This document shows, piece by piece, positions 49,254 to 58,431 of a stretch of DNA of 63,264 nucleotides. The notes below the pieces were generated by a model. The model saw only the letters and a list, made by a program, of their open reading frames with translations, searched no databases and was not told the origin of the DNA. Positions within the stretch are counted from its first letter, which is position 1. The number at the start of each line of letters is the position of its first letter. Where the stretch lies: assembly GCA_035645145.1 (NCBI GenBank), contig DASQNC010000040.1, forward strand, positions 1-63,264, read 5' to 3'. A program made the translations under genes and the position numbers. Origin of the DNA: Azospirillaceae bacterium (GTDB lineage Bacteria > Pseudomonadota > Alphaproteobacteria > Azospirillales > Azospirillaceae).

Positions 49254-50477
49254 ATGCCGACGCCGCCCCGCAGGCCCCCCATCCTCCTGCTGATCGCCTT
49301 CGTGGCCCTCAGTCCGCTGTCCATCAACATCGTGGTCCCGTCGCTTCCGCAGCTGCCGGCGGTCTTCGGGACCGACTACACCCGGGCGCAATTGACGCTG
49401 ACCCTGTATCTGGCCGGGATCGCGTTCGGGCAGCTGGTCTACGGCCCCGTGTCCGACCGGTTCGGGCGGCGCCCGGTCATGATCGCCGGGCTCGGCCTGT
49501 TCGTGGCGTCCAGCGTGCTGGCCCTGGCGGCACTGTCCATCGACATGCTGATCCTGGCGCGAGTCGGCCAGGCGGCGGGCGGCTGCGCGGCCATGGTCCT
49601 CACCCGCGCCATCGTCCGGGACGCCTGGACGCGCGAGCAGTCGGCGAGCGTCATGGGGTACGTGACCATGGGCATGGCCGTCGCGCCGATGCTGGCCCCC
49701 GCCCTGGGCGGCGTGCTCGACGAGCTCTACGGCTGGCGCGGGGCCTATGTGGTGATGCTGGGCTACGGCACCCTGGCCACGCTCCTTGCCGTGTTCGCGC
49801 TGTCCGAAACCCTTGGGGAGCGCAGCGCGGCCCTCGGTGCGGCCGGCCTGCTGCGCGGTTACCGCTCGCTCCTGGCCTCGCCCGCGTTCGTCTGCTACGC
49901 GCTCAGCACCGGCTTCAACAGTGCGAGCTTCTTCTCCTTCCTCGGCGGCGCACCGTATGTGACGCAGCACCTCATGGGCCTCACGCCCAAGGAGTACGGG
50001 CTCTACTTCATTATGATCTCGATGGGCTACATGCTGGGGAACTTCCTCAGCGGCGCCTTTTCGGTCCGGGTCGGGCTGGAGCGGATGGTGCTGGCCGGCG
50101 GCGTGATCACCGTCGGGGCCGGCATCGCCATGGACGTGCTCGCCCGTGTGGGCGGCCTGGCGCCGCTCGACATCTTCGGCCCGATGACGCTGGGGGCGAT
50201 CGGCAGCGGCATGGTCCTGCCCAACGCGTTGGCTGCGGGGGTCAGCGTGGATCCGCGCGCGGCTGGGGCCGCATCGGGTCTGATGGGGTTCGTGCAGATG
50301 GGCATCGGGGCGTTGTCGACCGTGCTGGTCGTGGCGCTGCAGGGCGAGACCGCGGACGCCATGGTCTACTGCGTGCTGGGATCGAGCGTGCTGTGCCTGG
50401 TGTTCTTCCTCCTGGCCTGGACCGCGCAGCGGCGCCAATCGGCCCGGCAGGGCACGGTTCCGGCGGCATCCGACTGA
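49254..50477 (+). CDS. MFS drug-resistance transporter, Bcr/CflA type
   Basis: A 407-residue major facilitator with 12 predicted spans. Characteristic parts are LSPLSINIVVPSLPQLPAVFGTD, LTLYLAGIAFGQLVYGPVSDRFGRRPVMI (loop 2-3 motif A) and GYVTMGMAVAPMLAPALGG, carrying the motif C of drug:H+ antiporters. It is placed after the CAT-like and methyltransferase genes on the same strand, separated by 130 bases. Export of a drug or metabolite is likely, but the substrate is unknown. ATG 49254 is chosen on the family N-terminus. Confidence 0.9.
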   Translation: MPTPPRRPPILLLIAFVALSPLSINIVVPSLPQLPAVFGTDYTRAQLTLTLYLAGIAFGQLVYGPVSDRFGRRPVMIAGLGLFVASSVLALAALSIDMLILARVGQAAGGCAAMVLTRAIVRDAWTREQSASVMGYVTMGMAVAPMLAPALGGVLDELYGWRGAYVVMLGYGTLATLLAVFALSETLGERSAALGAAGLLRGYRSLLASPAFVCYALSTGFNSASFFSFLGGAPYVTQHLMGLTPKEYGLYFIMISMGYMLGNFLSGAFSVRVGLERMVLAGGVITVGAGIAMDVLARVGGLAPLDIFGPMTLGAIGSGMVLPNALAAGVSVDPRAAGAASGLMGFVQMGIGALSTVLVVALQGETADAMVYCVLGSSVLCLVFFLLAWTAQRRQSARQGTVPAASD

Positions 50478-50504
50478 AGCCCGCCCGAATTCCGGCGGGT
50501 GGGC

Positions 50505-51293
50505 TCAACCCGGCAGGTCCATCCCCTGGGATGGCATGGACCGTAGTGGCGCCATCGGTTTCCCGTCCTGCACCAGCACCATGCCGTAGGCGCCCGACAG
50601 CGCCGGCAGCGGCACCCGGGCGAGGGTTCGCGCGGCCCGCTCCGCCCAAGGCGGCAGGCGCATCTCGGCCTGTGCGGGCGGCACCCAGGGCAGCGACCAC
50701 ACGCCCCGGACCACCAGACCGCACCCGCGGGCCATGCGTGCCACCGCCATCGGCGTCTTGAGACGTGCCGCCACCGCCCGGTCGTCCGTCCGCCGCGTCG
50801 CCCGGCGGGCATAGGACCCGCCGGGACTCCACCGGTGGGGCGAAACGACGAGGATCCGGCCCCACGGTCCGATGCGCCGTCCCCAGGCCGACAGCAGGTC
50901 GGCGGGATCGTCGACATGCTCCAGCACGCCGGCGAGGATCGCCAGATCGATCAGGCCGGGCGGTTCGGCGTGGCGGGCCGCGTCCAGGGCGTCGCCCTCG
51001 AGGAACCGGATGTTCCCGACCCCGCGGGCATCGACGGCGCGCTCGGCCTCGTCGAGGGCTTCGCCGCTGATGTCGATGCCCACGCCGTGCCCGATCACGT
51101 CCGAGAGCGCCAGCAGCAGGTGGCCGGATCCGCATCCCACATCGACCACCTGCTGGGCGCCGGTCGCCAGCCGGCGCGCCAATGCAACGCGTGCGGCAAG
51201 ATCGCGGGCATCGGGGGTGGGGAACGCCCAGGTCCCGGAGCCCCCGGGACGGGTTGCCGGGTCCTTGGCCAAGCGGGCGGTCGTGCCGGTCAT
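50505..51293 (-). CDS. Class I SAM-dependent methyltransferase
   Basis: A 262-residue methyltransferase. SAM motif I is VVDVGCGSGHLLLAL and motif II is VGIDISGEALDEAE. Post-I is IDLAILAGVLEHVDDP, which resembles MetW/UbiG-like enzymes. The C-terminal half is Arg/Trp/Pro-rich and carries LPWVPPAQAEMRLPPWAERAAR. Acceptor unknown. It converges with the MFS gene and diverges from pmbA (about 130 bases between starts). The ribosome-binding site at ATG 51293 is weak. Confidence 0.82.
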   Translation of the reverse strand: MTGTTARLAKDPATRPGGSGTWAFPTPDARDLAARVALARRLATGAQQVVDVGCGSGHLLLALSDVIGHGVGIDISGEALDEAERAVDARGVGNIRFLEGDALDAARHAEPPGLIDLAILAGVLEHVDDPADLLSAWGRRIGPWGRILVVSPHRWSPGGSYARRATRRTDDRAVAARLKTPMAVARMARGCGLVVRGVWSLPWVPPAQAEMRLPPWAERAARTLARVPLPALSGAYGMVLVQDGKPMAPLRSMPSQGMDLPG

Positions 51294-51425
51294 GGCCGGA
51301 GAACAAACGGCCCGAACCGCCGTTCCGTGTCGGCGTGCAATGTTCCCGCTCCCGAATGCGTGGCTTCCGGGGTTCGGCCGGTTTCTGCTAGGAGCGTGGA
51401 CGACCGTTTCGGAAGAGAGCCGTCG

Positions 51426-52793
51426 ATGCCCCATGCCCTGAACGCCTCCCCGACCGCTGGCGACCCGCGCGAGCTTCTGTCCGACCTCATCCGCAAGGCT
51501 TGCGCCCGCGGTGCCGATGCGGCCGACGCGATCCTGTTCGACAGCGCGTCCTTGTCGCTGGCCCAGCGCCTGGGCCAGCCCGAGCGGCTGGAACGCAGCG
51601 AAAGCCAGGACCTGGGCCTGCGGGTGCTGGTCGGCCGTCGGCAGGCGATCGTGTCCTCCACCGACCGGCGCCCGGCGACGCTGGACGAGCTGGTGGACCG
51701 CGCGGTCGCCATGGCCCGCACCGTGCCCGAGGATCCGTTCTGCGGCCTTGCCGACCCGGACCGCATCGGGACCGGCCCTCTGCCCGACCTCGACAGCGCC
51801 GACCCGGCCGAACCTCCGCCCGACGTGCTCATCGCGCGCGCCAAGGTGGCCGAGGCGGCGGCAATGGCCGTCCAGGGCGTCACCAACTCGGAAGGGGCGG
51901 AAGCCTCGTGGAGCCGGAGCGGCGTCTGGCTGGCGGCCTCGAACGGCTTCGTCGGCGGCTACACCGTCACCCGGCACAGCCTGTCGGTTTCGGTGATCGC
52001 CGGCCAGGGCACGGCCATGGAGGTGGACTACGACTTCTCCTCCACCGTCTATGGCGGGGATCTGGACGACCCGGAGGCGCTCGGCCGCAGCGCCGGCGAA
52101 CGCGCGGTGCGGGCGCTGAACCCGCGCAAGGTCCCCACCCGCAAGGTGCCGGTGGTCTTCGACCCGCGCGTGTCGCGCTCGCTGGTCGGCCATTTGGCGG
52201 GCGCGGTGAACGGCGCCTCCATCGCCCGTGGCGTCAGCTTCCTCAAGGATCGGATGGGGCAGCAGGTCTTCGCCAAGGGCGTGGACATCGTGGACGACCC
52301 GTTCGTCCGCCGGGGCCTGCGGTCCAAGCCCTTCGACGCCGAGGGCATCCGGCCGAGCCGCCGCAGCATCATCCAGGACGGTGTGCTGACCACCTGGTTC
52401 CTGGATCTGCGCTCGTCCCGCCAACTGGGCCTGGAGAGCACCGGACACGCCAGCCGTGGCACGTCGGGGCCGCCGTCGCCCGCGCCCACCAACCTGTACC
52501 TGGCCGCCGGCCGTCGCAGCCCGGCCGAACTGATGGCCGACATCGGGGACGGGTTCTACGTGACCAAGCTGATGGGGCACGGCGTCAACGGCGTGACCGG
52601 CGACTACAGCCGCGGTGCATCCGGTTTCTGGATCGAGAACGGCCGGATCGCCTATCCGGTCAGCGAGGTGACCATCGCCGGCAACCTCAAGGACGTGTTC
52701 CGGAACCTGGAGCCGGCATCCGACCTGGAGTTCCGCTACGGCATGGATGCGCCCACGGTCCGGGTCGAAGGGCTGACCGTCGCCGGCACCTGA
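51426..52793 (+). CDS. pmbA: PmbA/TldE, metalloprotease partner subunit
   Basis: A 455-residue TldE/PmbA protein, the non-zinc partner of TldD. The N-terminus is LLSDLIRKACARGADAADAIL. Further family segments are RLERSESQDLGLRVLVGRRQA, VVFDPRVSRSLVGHLAGAVNG, and GDYSRGASGFWIENG near the C-terminus. No HExxxH is present, as expected. TldD/E matures microcin B17 and degrades CcdA and modified peptides in E. coli. tldD is in the same window but 7 kb away on the other strand. Confidence 0.95.
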   Translation: MPHALNASPTAGDPRELLSDLIRKACARGADAADAILFDSASLSLAQRLGQPERLERSESQDLGLRVLVGRRQAIVSSTDRRPATLDELVDRAVAMARTVPEDPFCGLADPDRIGTGPLPDLDSADPAEPPPDVLIARAKVAEAAAMAVQGVTNSEGAEASWSRSGVWLAASNGFVGGYTVTRHSLSVSVIAGQGTAMEVDYDFSSTVYGGDLDDPEALGRSAGERAVRALNPRKVPTRKVPVVFDPRVSRSLVGHLAGAVNGASIARGVSFLKDRMGQQVFAKGVDIVDDPFVRRGLRSKPFDAEGIRPSRRSIIQDGVLTTWFLDLRSSRQLGLESTGHASRGTSGPPSPAPTNLYLAAGRRSPAELMADIGDGFYVTKLMGHGVNGVTGDYSRGASGFWIENGRIAYPVSEVTIAGNLKDVFRNLEPASDLEFRYGMDAPTVRVEGLTVAGT

Positions 52794-52812
52794 GGACGGG
52801 GCCTGGGAGACG

Positions 52813-52911
52813 CCGGTCTGCGGAGGTCCCGGCCTTCGCAGACCGGAGGGCGCGACCGCGCTCCGCGCCCTGTTGGCGCGCAAGCAAAGCGGGAGCGCCG
52901 GCGAATGAGGA
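52813..52911. repeat. Dispersed intergenic hairpin element, copy 2
   Basis: The inverted repeat CCGGTCTGCG (52813-52822) with CGCAGACCGG (52837-52846) is followed by GAGGGCGCGACCGCGC, a GGCGCGCAAGC block and a TGAGGA end, in the same order as at 28413-28541. It lies between the convergent ends of pmbA and ubiA. The arms differ from those of copy 1, but both copies stay fully paired. Confidence 0.75.
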
Positions 52912-52950
52912 GCAAAAGGCCGGGCGGCGCAGCCACCGCCCGGTGGGCCG

Positions 52951-53886
52951 CTACAACCCGCCCCCGAGAAGCCCCAGCAGGACCAGCAGGCCCACCCAGC
53001 GGTTCGACTTGAACTTCGCCAGGCAGTCGGCCGGGTCGTCGGGCCGCCAGGTCTGCACCTGCCACGCCATATGGAACGCCGCGGCGCCCACCCCGACCAG
53101 GACGGCCGGGTGGGCCCGGGCCAGCATCCCGGCGACCAGCAGGGCGTTCACGCTCATGGCGTAGAACACCCAGATCCAGACCTTCGATGCGGCGCCCAGG
53201 CGCAGGGCGGTGGACTTCACGCCGATGCGGGCGTCGTCCTCCTTGTCCTGGTGGGCGTAGATCGTGTCGTAGCCGAGGGTCCAGAAGATGCCGGCGACGT
53301 AGAGTGCCGCCGCCGGCCAGTCCAGGGTCCCGCGCTCGGCCACCCAGCCCATCAGCGCCCCCCAATTGAAGGTCAGGCCCAGGAAGGCCTGCGGCCACCA
53401 GGTGATCCGCTTCATCAGAGGGTAGCTGAACACCAGCGCCAGCGACGCAATGCCCAGCCAGACCGCCAGCGGCGGCAGCGCCAGCAGCACCAGCAGTCCG
53501 GTTGCAAGCAGCGCGCCGAGGAACAGCAGCGCCTGCAAAACGGTGACCTGGCCCGACGGGATGGGCCGGACCCGCGTGCGTTCGACCTGCGCGTCGAAGT
53601 CGCGGTCGAGGATGTCGTTCACCACGCATCCGGCGCCGCGCATGACGACCGCGCCCACGGCGAACAGGACCATCAGCCAGGGATCGGGCAGCGAGGGATC
53701 GGGTTGCCCGCCGGCCGCCAGCGCCTGGCCCCACCAGCAGGGGAACAGCAGCAGCCAGGTTCCGATCGGCCGGTCGAGCCGGGCCAGACGGGCATAGGGC
53801 CGGGCCGGGGCGGGCAGGAACCGGTCCACCCAATTGCCGGTATGGATATCGGTATGGCCGGACACGGCCCGGATCTGGTCAGCCAA
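52951..53886 (-). CDS. ubiA: 4-hydroxybenzoate polyprenyltransferase
   Basis: A 311-residue integral-membrane prenyltransferase of ubiquinone synthesis. Aspartate-rich motif 1 is VVNDILDRDFDAQVERTRVRPI, and motif 2 is GYDTIYAHQDKEDDARIGVKSTA. About eight hydrophobic spans are visible. The start is TTG 53886, because AGGAGGTGA, an extended match to the anti-Shine-Dalgarno, lies immediately before it. A GTG two codons upstream lies inside that sequence. It works in the same pathway as ubiD in this window. Confidence 0.95.
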   Translation of the reverse strand: MADQIRAVSGHTDIHTGNWVDRFLPAPARPYARLARLDRPIGTWLLLFPCWWGQALAAGGQPDPSLPDPWLMVLFAVGAVVMRGAGCVVNDILDRDFDAQVERTRVRPIPSGQVTVLQALLFLGALLATGLLVLLALPPLAVWLGIASLALVFSYPLMKRITWWPQAFLGLTFNWGALMGWVAERGTLDWPAAALYVAGIFWTLGYDTIYAHQDKEDDARIGVKSTALRLGAASKVWIWVFYAMSVNALLVAGMLARAHPAVLVGVGAAAFHMAWQVQTWRPDDPADCLAKFKSNRWVGLLVLLGLLGGGL

Positions 53887-53945
53887 GGTCACCTCCTGCG
53901 GTCGGCAGGAAGCTGGACCGGCCGTCCCGCCGGGGCAAGGGGCGT

Positions 53946-54206
53946 TCAGTGCGCCTTCTTTTCCAGATGTTCGATCAGGGCGGGCAGGCTGCGGGCCACC
54001 GACCGTCCGTTGGCCTCGGCCGCGCCCGGGGCCGATCCCTCGACCACCAGCTTGGCCATTGCGATGGTCATGGCGCGCAGCAGCAGGTCGTTGTCGATTC
54101 CGGTCTGGCTGAGCGAGCTGGCCGTGGCCAGGATGGCGTTCGCCGCGCGGGCCAGCGGAACGGCTTGGCGCGAGTGCCGGATCTTTTCGAGGTCGATGAG
54201 GTCCAC
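53946..54206 (-). CDS. Small protein of unknown function
   Basis: An 86-residue soluble, mainly helical protein. It opens VDLIDLEKIRHSRQAVPLARAANAIL and ends in LIEHLEKKAH. No family is recognised. GTG 54206 is chosen because GGGAGGGAA precedes it; an in-frame ATG 24 codons further upstream has no such site. It is 60 bases upstream of ubiA on the same strand and divergent from rsmE. Confidence 0.6.
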   Translation of the reverse strand: MDLIDLEKIRHSRQAVPLARAANAILATASSLSQTGIDNDLLLRAMTIAMAKLVVEGSAPGAAEANGRSVARSLPALIEHLEKKAH

Positions 54207-54364
54207 GTCGTTCCCTCCCGTCCTGTTCCGGTTCGTCCGGTCCGCGTGAGGTGACCTGCGGACCCACGAGACCAACAAGAATGACCCGTCCCGCGGGCCA
54301 GGGCGAGGCGAAAAAGATGTCGGCCCGCTGGCCCGCGGGCGGTCGTTGGGGCAATGTGGCGGCC

Positions 54365-55162
54365 ATGCCGGACGATACGTTTCCCACCCTGCCCAAGACC
54401 CGCCTGCACGTGGCCCCGGACCTTTCCGAAGGGGTCGGCATCCCGCTCGACGCCGACCGGGCGCACTATCTGCGCCATGTGCTGCGCCTTCCGCCCGGTG
54501 CCCGGATCGCGGTCTTCAACGGGCGGGACGGGGAGTGGGCGGCCACGGTGGCCTATCCGGGCAAGCGCGACGCGGTGCTGGAAGTCGCCGGCCGGCGCCG
54601 CCCACAGGAGGCGGGGCCCGATCTCTGGCTTCTGGCGGCGCCGATCCAACGCACCCGTTTCGAGACGGTGGTCGAGAAGGCGACCGAGCTGGGCGTCGCC
54701 CGCATCGTGCCGGTGGTCACGGAACGAACCCAGGGCGGGCGGGTGAACACCGGGCGTCTGGCCGCCATCGCGGTCGAATCGGCCGAACAGTGCGAGCGGC
54801 TGGACGTTCCAACGGTGGGCGAGCCGGTCGATCTTCCCCGGGTGCTGCGCGAATGGCCCGAGGAGCGCGCAATGCTGGTTTGCGCCGAGGCGGGGCCTGC
54901 CGAACCGATTGCCGCCGTCGTCAAGGACCTCGCCGGCCGTCCCGCCGCCGTGCTGGTCGGGCCGGAGGGCGGGTTCGCGCAGCGGGAGCTTGACCTTCTG
55001 CGCAAACTTCCATCTGCTCGTGCCGTCGGCCTGGGTCCCCGTGTGCTCCGCGCCGACACCGCCGCCGTGGCCGCGCTCGCCTGCTGGCAATCCCTGGCCG
55101 GGGATTGGACGGGCGGCGGGGACGCGGGGAAGGGGGGGCCGCGGCCACCCTTCCGGGCCTGA
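54365..55162 (+). CDS. rsmE: 16S rRNA (uracil1498-N3)-methyltransferase
   Basis: A 265-residue SPOUT methyltransferase. A PUA-like N-terminal domain has DADRAHYLRHVLRLPPGA. The knotted C-terminal domain carries KATELGVARIVPVVTERTQ, ESAEQCERLDVP, VGPEGGFAQRELDLL and the SAM-binding GLGPRVLRADTAAVAAL. The C-terminus has a Gly/Arg-rich extension. ATG 54365 is preferred to ATG 54317, which would add low-complexity residues. It precedes gshA by 29 bases. Confidence 0.95.
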   Translation: MPDDTFPTLPKTRLHVAPDLSEGVGIPLDADRAHYLRHVLRLPPGARIAVFNGRDGEWAATVAYPGKRDAVLEVAGRRRPQEAGPDLWLLAAPIQRTRFETVVEKATELGVARIVPVVTERTQGGRVNTGRLAAIAVESAEQCERLDVPTVGEPVDLPRVLREWPEERAMLVCAEAGPAEPIAAVVKDLAGRPAAVLVGPEGGFAQRELDLLRKLPSARAVGLGPRVLRADTAAVAALACWQSLAGDWTGGGDAGKGGPRPPFRA

Positions 55163-55191
55163 AACTCGAACCGAAATCACCGGACGGATCC

Positions 55192-56556
55192 ATGTCGGCA
55201 CCCCCGACCACCCGTGGCGCTCCCGTTACCGACCGCCGTCAGCTCATCGAGTACGTGGAGGCGGGGTGCAAACCGGCCGATGCCTGGCGCATCGGGACCG
55301 AGCACGAGAAGTTCGCCTTCCGGCGGTCCGACCTGCGCCCGCTGCCCTACGACGGGCCCGACGGCATCGGTGCCGTGCTGCAGGGCCTGACCCGTTTCGG
55401 GTGGGAGCCCTTGCGCGAAGGTGCCAACGTGATCGCGCTCGTCCGCGGCAAGGCCAACATCACGTTGGAGCCGGGCGGCCAGTTCGAGCTGTCGGGTGCC
55501 CCGCTGGAAACCATTCACCAGACCCGGGCCGAACTGGTCCAGCACCTCGACGAGGTGGGGGCGGTCGGCCGCGACCTGGGCACCGGCATGCTGGGCCTGG
55601 GCTTCAATCCGAAATGGCGGCGCGACGAGATCCCGTGGATGCCCAAGGGCCGCTACGGGATCATGCAGGCCTACATGCCGAAGAAGGGCAATCTGGGCCT
55701 CGACATGATGACCCGCACCTGCACGGTGCAGGTGAACCTGGACTTCGCCGACGAGGCCGACATGGTCCGGAAGTTCCGGGTCAGCCTGGCCTTGCAGCCC
55801 ATCGCCACGGCGCTGTTCGCCAATTCGCCGTTCACCGAGGGCCGGCCCAACGGCTTCCAGAGTTTCCGCAGCCACATCTGGACCGACACCGACCCCGACC
55901 GCTGCGGCGACCTGCCGTTCGTGTTCGCGGACGGGTTCGGGTTCGAGCGGTACGTGGACTGGATGCTCGACGTGCCGATGTACTTCGTCTACCGCGACGG
56001 CCGGTACATCGATGCCTCCGGCCAGTCGTTCCGGGACTTCCTGGACGGCCGGCTGCCGGCCCTGCCGGGCGAGATCCCGCTGATCACCGATTGGGTGGAC
56101 CATCTGACCACCGCCTTCCCGGAGGTCCGGTTGAAGCGGTACCTGGAGATGCGCGGGGCCGATTGCGGCTCGCTCGACCGGCTGACGGCGCTGCCGGCCC
56201 TGTGGACCGGCCTGCTGTACGACCAGGGCGCACTGGACGCCGCCTGGGATCTGGTCAAGGACTGGACCGAGGCCGAACGCGCGGCCCTGCGGCGGGACGT
56301 GCCGCGGCTGGGCTTGGCGACACCGTTCCGCGGCCGCACCGTGCGCGAGGTGGCCTTGGACACCCTGGCCATCGCACGGGCCGGGCTGAAGGCGCGCGAC
56401 CGCCGCGACGACGCGGGCACCGACGAAAGCGGCCACCTGGACACGCTGTTCGCCATCGCCGACAGCGGCCGGACGGCGGCGCAGGAGATGCTGGACCGGT
56501 TCCACGGTCCCTGGGGCGGGCGCGTGGACCCGGTCTACGGGGACTACGCGTTCTAA
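55192..56556 (+). CDS. gshA: Glutamate-cysteine ligase, class 2 (plant/alphaproteobacterial type)
   Basis: A 454-residue enzyme that makes gamma-glutamylcysteine, the first step of glutathione synthesis. Key parts are WRIGTEHEKFAFRRSD, ITLEPGGQFELSGAPLETIHQT, MQAYMPKKGNLGLDMMTRTCTVQVNLDF, and NSPFTEGRPNGFQSFRSHIWTDTDPDR. The set is typical of the proteobacterial/plant family and not of E. coli GshA. Coupled downstream of rsmE. No gshB is in the window. Confidence 0.96.
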   Translation: MSAPPTTRGAPVTDRRQLIEYVEAGCKPADAWRIGTEHEKFAFRRSDLRPLPYDGPDGIGAVLQGLTRFGWEPLREGANVIALVRGKANITLEPGGQFELSGAPLETIHQTRAELVQHLDEVGAVGRDLGTGMLGLGFNPKWRRDEIPWMPKGRYGIMQAYMPKKGNLGLDMMTRTCTVQVNLDFADEADMVRKFRVSLALQPIATALFANSPFTEGRPNGFQSFRSHIWTDTDPDRCGDLPFVFADGFGFERYVDWMLDVPMYFVYRDGRYIDASGQSFRDFLDGRLPALPGEIPLITDWVDHLTTAFPEVRLKRYLEMRGADCGSLDRLTALPALWTGLLYDQGALDAAWDLVKDWTEAERAALRRDVPRLGLATPFRGRTVREVALDTLAIARAGLKARDRRDDAGTDESGHLDTLFAIADSGRTAAQEMLDRFHGPWGGRVDPVYGDYAF

Positions 56557-57003
56557 CATCGCCCAGGCGAAGGTTCCGGCCTTTGCGACGGCGGGCGCGC
56601 CCGCATACCCCCTGGTTCCGGCGGGAACGGGCCAGGGGGCCGGCCCGTCGCACGACCTGGACCGCGGCCCATCGCAGGGATCGCTTCGGGGCGATCCCGA
56701 TCATCTCGACGAGTTGCGTGTGGATTGCCTTGTAGGGGGGGGCGCCCGGTCGTCGCGCAGGGGATCGTCCCTGCCCCCGGGCATCCGCACCTCGCGCTCA
56801 TCGGATTTGCATTTGCCGAGGAAGCTGAAGTGCGAGCCCGGGGGCGGGCTGCGGCAAGTCCACAACCCCCGTCACACTTGATGCGCGCATGTTTTTATTC
56901 CAAAACCATCTATAGTTCCGAATTCGTGCGCCTCCACCCGGAAAGCCCCGCCGGACCTCCGCGCAGGGCTTTGGCATTCGGCGGCCGGATGGGTGGAGCG
57001 GCA
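56557..57003. other. 447-base intergenic region with hairpins
   Basis: No gene is convincing here. A stem CCCCCTGG (56608-56615) with CCAGGGGG (56632-56639), enclosing a smaller TTCC/GGAA hairpin, may end gshA transcripts, though no U-run follows. A segment at about 56570-56595 weakly resembles the dispersed hairpin element. An AT-rich stretch at 56880-56925 includes TATAGT (56911-56916), a possible -10 for the next gene, without a clear -35. Confidence 0.45.
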
Positions 57004-58011
57004 ATGGGGGGCAGGGTGGCCGGCATCACAAAACGGGTTCTGGCCAGTGCCGCCGCGGCCTGGCTGGTATTAGCGGCCGGCGTGGTCGGCGCCCAGGACA
57101 CGGCGGATGAGGAGGGCGAGTACATCTTCCCGCCGCCCCAAGGCATCGACCCGGAGGCGTGTGGCGACGGGTTATCCCCAATCCGCTCCGCCGCCCCGGT
57201 GCCGGTGCGCGGGCTCGCCCCTGGCTTCCGCGCACTGCACGTCGCACGCGAGGACTTCGAGACACACACCGATGCCGAAGCTTATGTGGATGCCGCCACG
57301 GGCCAGCTGCTTGCCGGCTATGTGGTCGCCCAGCCCGACGGCAGCGAACGCTTCGGGCTGCACAACCTGCACACCGGCTTCTATGTGCAACTGGTCCGCT
57401 CGGATACGGGAAGCGCCTTTCCCAGGCCAACGACGGAGGATTTCGGGCGGAGCATCCGTGGCGTGGAGCGCCGCATCGGACTGAAGGCGGAGTTGCGCCC
57501 GGTAAGTGGTGGGATCCCGCTCTTTGTGGACGGCTCCGTGGAGACGGCGGGCCATCGGCACCTTGTCGAGTCCGGTCACTTTGGTGCGTTCGACAAAAAG
57601 CAGCACTGGTTCCCCTACATCTGCCGGTCGGTCGACGGCGGACCCACCGAGGACTTCTTCCTGGCGCTGGTGCACGACCGGGCGGGGCGGGTGGTGCACG
57701 ACACCTGCGCCGCCGTCCGCGACCAGGGCGCCGACGCGCTGCTCGCCCGGCCCGCCGACCGTGTCTCGCACTTGGTGACCGAGGAGGATCGCCTGCTCAC
57801 CCTCGTCCGCAATCACCCGGTGGTAGTCATCGACGCCGGGCTGGACGGCCGCGACGTCCGCGTGGACGGGGGCGTGCTGGTGGTGGCCACGGCGGTGCTC
57901 GCCGAACTCCTGCGGGCGCACGGCGAGCACGAGGAGTGGAACACCCTGTCCGATGAAGTGATCTCGCGGCACGTGCTGGAGCGGGCGTGCCGGGCGGGGC
58001 CCCGCCCCTGA
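57004..58011 (+). CDS. Exported protein of unknown function
   Basis: A 335-residue protein. A signal peptide is visible (KRVLASAAAAWLVLAAGVVGA), with cleavage expected before QDTADEE. The mature protein is acidic at its start, contains several Cys (CGDG, YICRS, DTCAA, ERACR) that could form disulfides, and has no known motif. ATG 57004 has GGTGGAG upstream; an ATG five codons earlier is an alternative. It is followed by a strong terminator, so it is probably a single-gene transcript. Confidence 0.7.
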   Translation: MGGRVAGITKRVLASAAAAWLVLAAGVVGAQDTADEEGEYIFPPPQGIDPEACGDGLSPIRSAAPVPVRGLAPGFRALHVAREDFETHTDAEAYVDAATGQLLAGYVVAQPDGSERFGLHNLHTGFYVQLVRSDTGSAFPRPTTEDFGRSIRGVERRIGLKAELRPVSGGIPLFVDGSVETAGHRHLVESGHFGAFDKKQHWFPYICRSVDGGPTEDFFLALVHDRAGRVVHDTCAAVRDQGADALLARPADRVSHLVTEEDRLLTLVRNHPVVVIDAGLDGRDVRVDGGVLVVATAVLAELLRAHGEHEEWNTLSDEVISRHVLERACRAGPRP

Positions 58012-58056
58012 GATTCCCAACCCCGCCCCGCACCGGGCGGGCAACCGTTCCCACCC

Positions 58057-58087
58057 AAGAGCCGCCGGCCCCACCGGTGGCTCTTTT
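58057..58087 (+). terminator. Intrinsic terminator
   Basis: AAGAGCCGCCGG (58057-58068) pairs with CCGGTGGCTCTT (with one G-T wobble, to about 58085) and runs directly into TTTTTATTTTA. It is the clearest rho-independent terminator in the window, ending the preceding exported-protein gene. Confidence 0.9.
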
Positions 58088-58104
58088 TATTTTATGGAGG
58101 ACCC

Positions 58105-58431
58105 TTGATTTACAATCCCAACCACCCGCGCCACCCTGCCGCCGCTGGCGGGTCGGTGCCGAGCCCGTTGCTGTTTGTCGGAGGCCGCCGCACCCCGATA
58201 CCACAGCAGCAGATCGACCACATCTACGCCGGCATCTACATGACCGAGCTGGGTGGAGACGCGGCTTCCCATCATGCCGCCCCCGGCCAAGGGGGACTTG
58301 AGCTCGCCCTCAATCGGCGTCACCCAGACCGACCTGTTCTGGAACCCGAAAGAGACAAGGGAACTGGTAGTCGCCATGCAGGCGGCCGGTTACCTCAAAC
58401 CGGACGGGGCCGAGACCGACAGAGTCGTTGA
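58105..58431 (+). pseudogene. Probable N-terminal part of the following gene, out of frame
   Basis: TTG 58105 lies 4 bases after GGAGG, giving MIYNPNHPRHPAAAGG... and then PIPQQQIDHIYAGIYMTELGG. From about base 58295 this frame turns into Arg/Pro-rich shadow sequence, while the next frame becomes protein-like (TDLFWNPKETRELVV). A one-base change in the G5 run at 58291-58295 would join them into one protein of about 530 residues. Either a frameshift mutation, a sequencing error or a real +1 shift is possible. Confidence 0.55.

Noticed and set aside
47782-50477. Antibiotic-resistance cassette on a mobile element
   Set aside because: The CAT-like gene, methyltransferase and Bcr/CflA transporter have the GC and codon use of their neighbours, with no transposase, integron site or terminal repeats.
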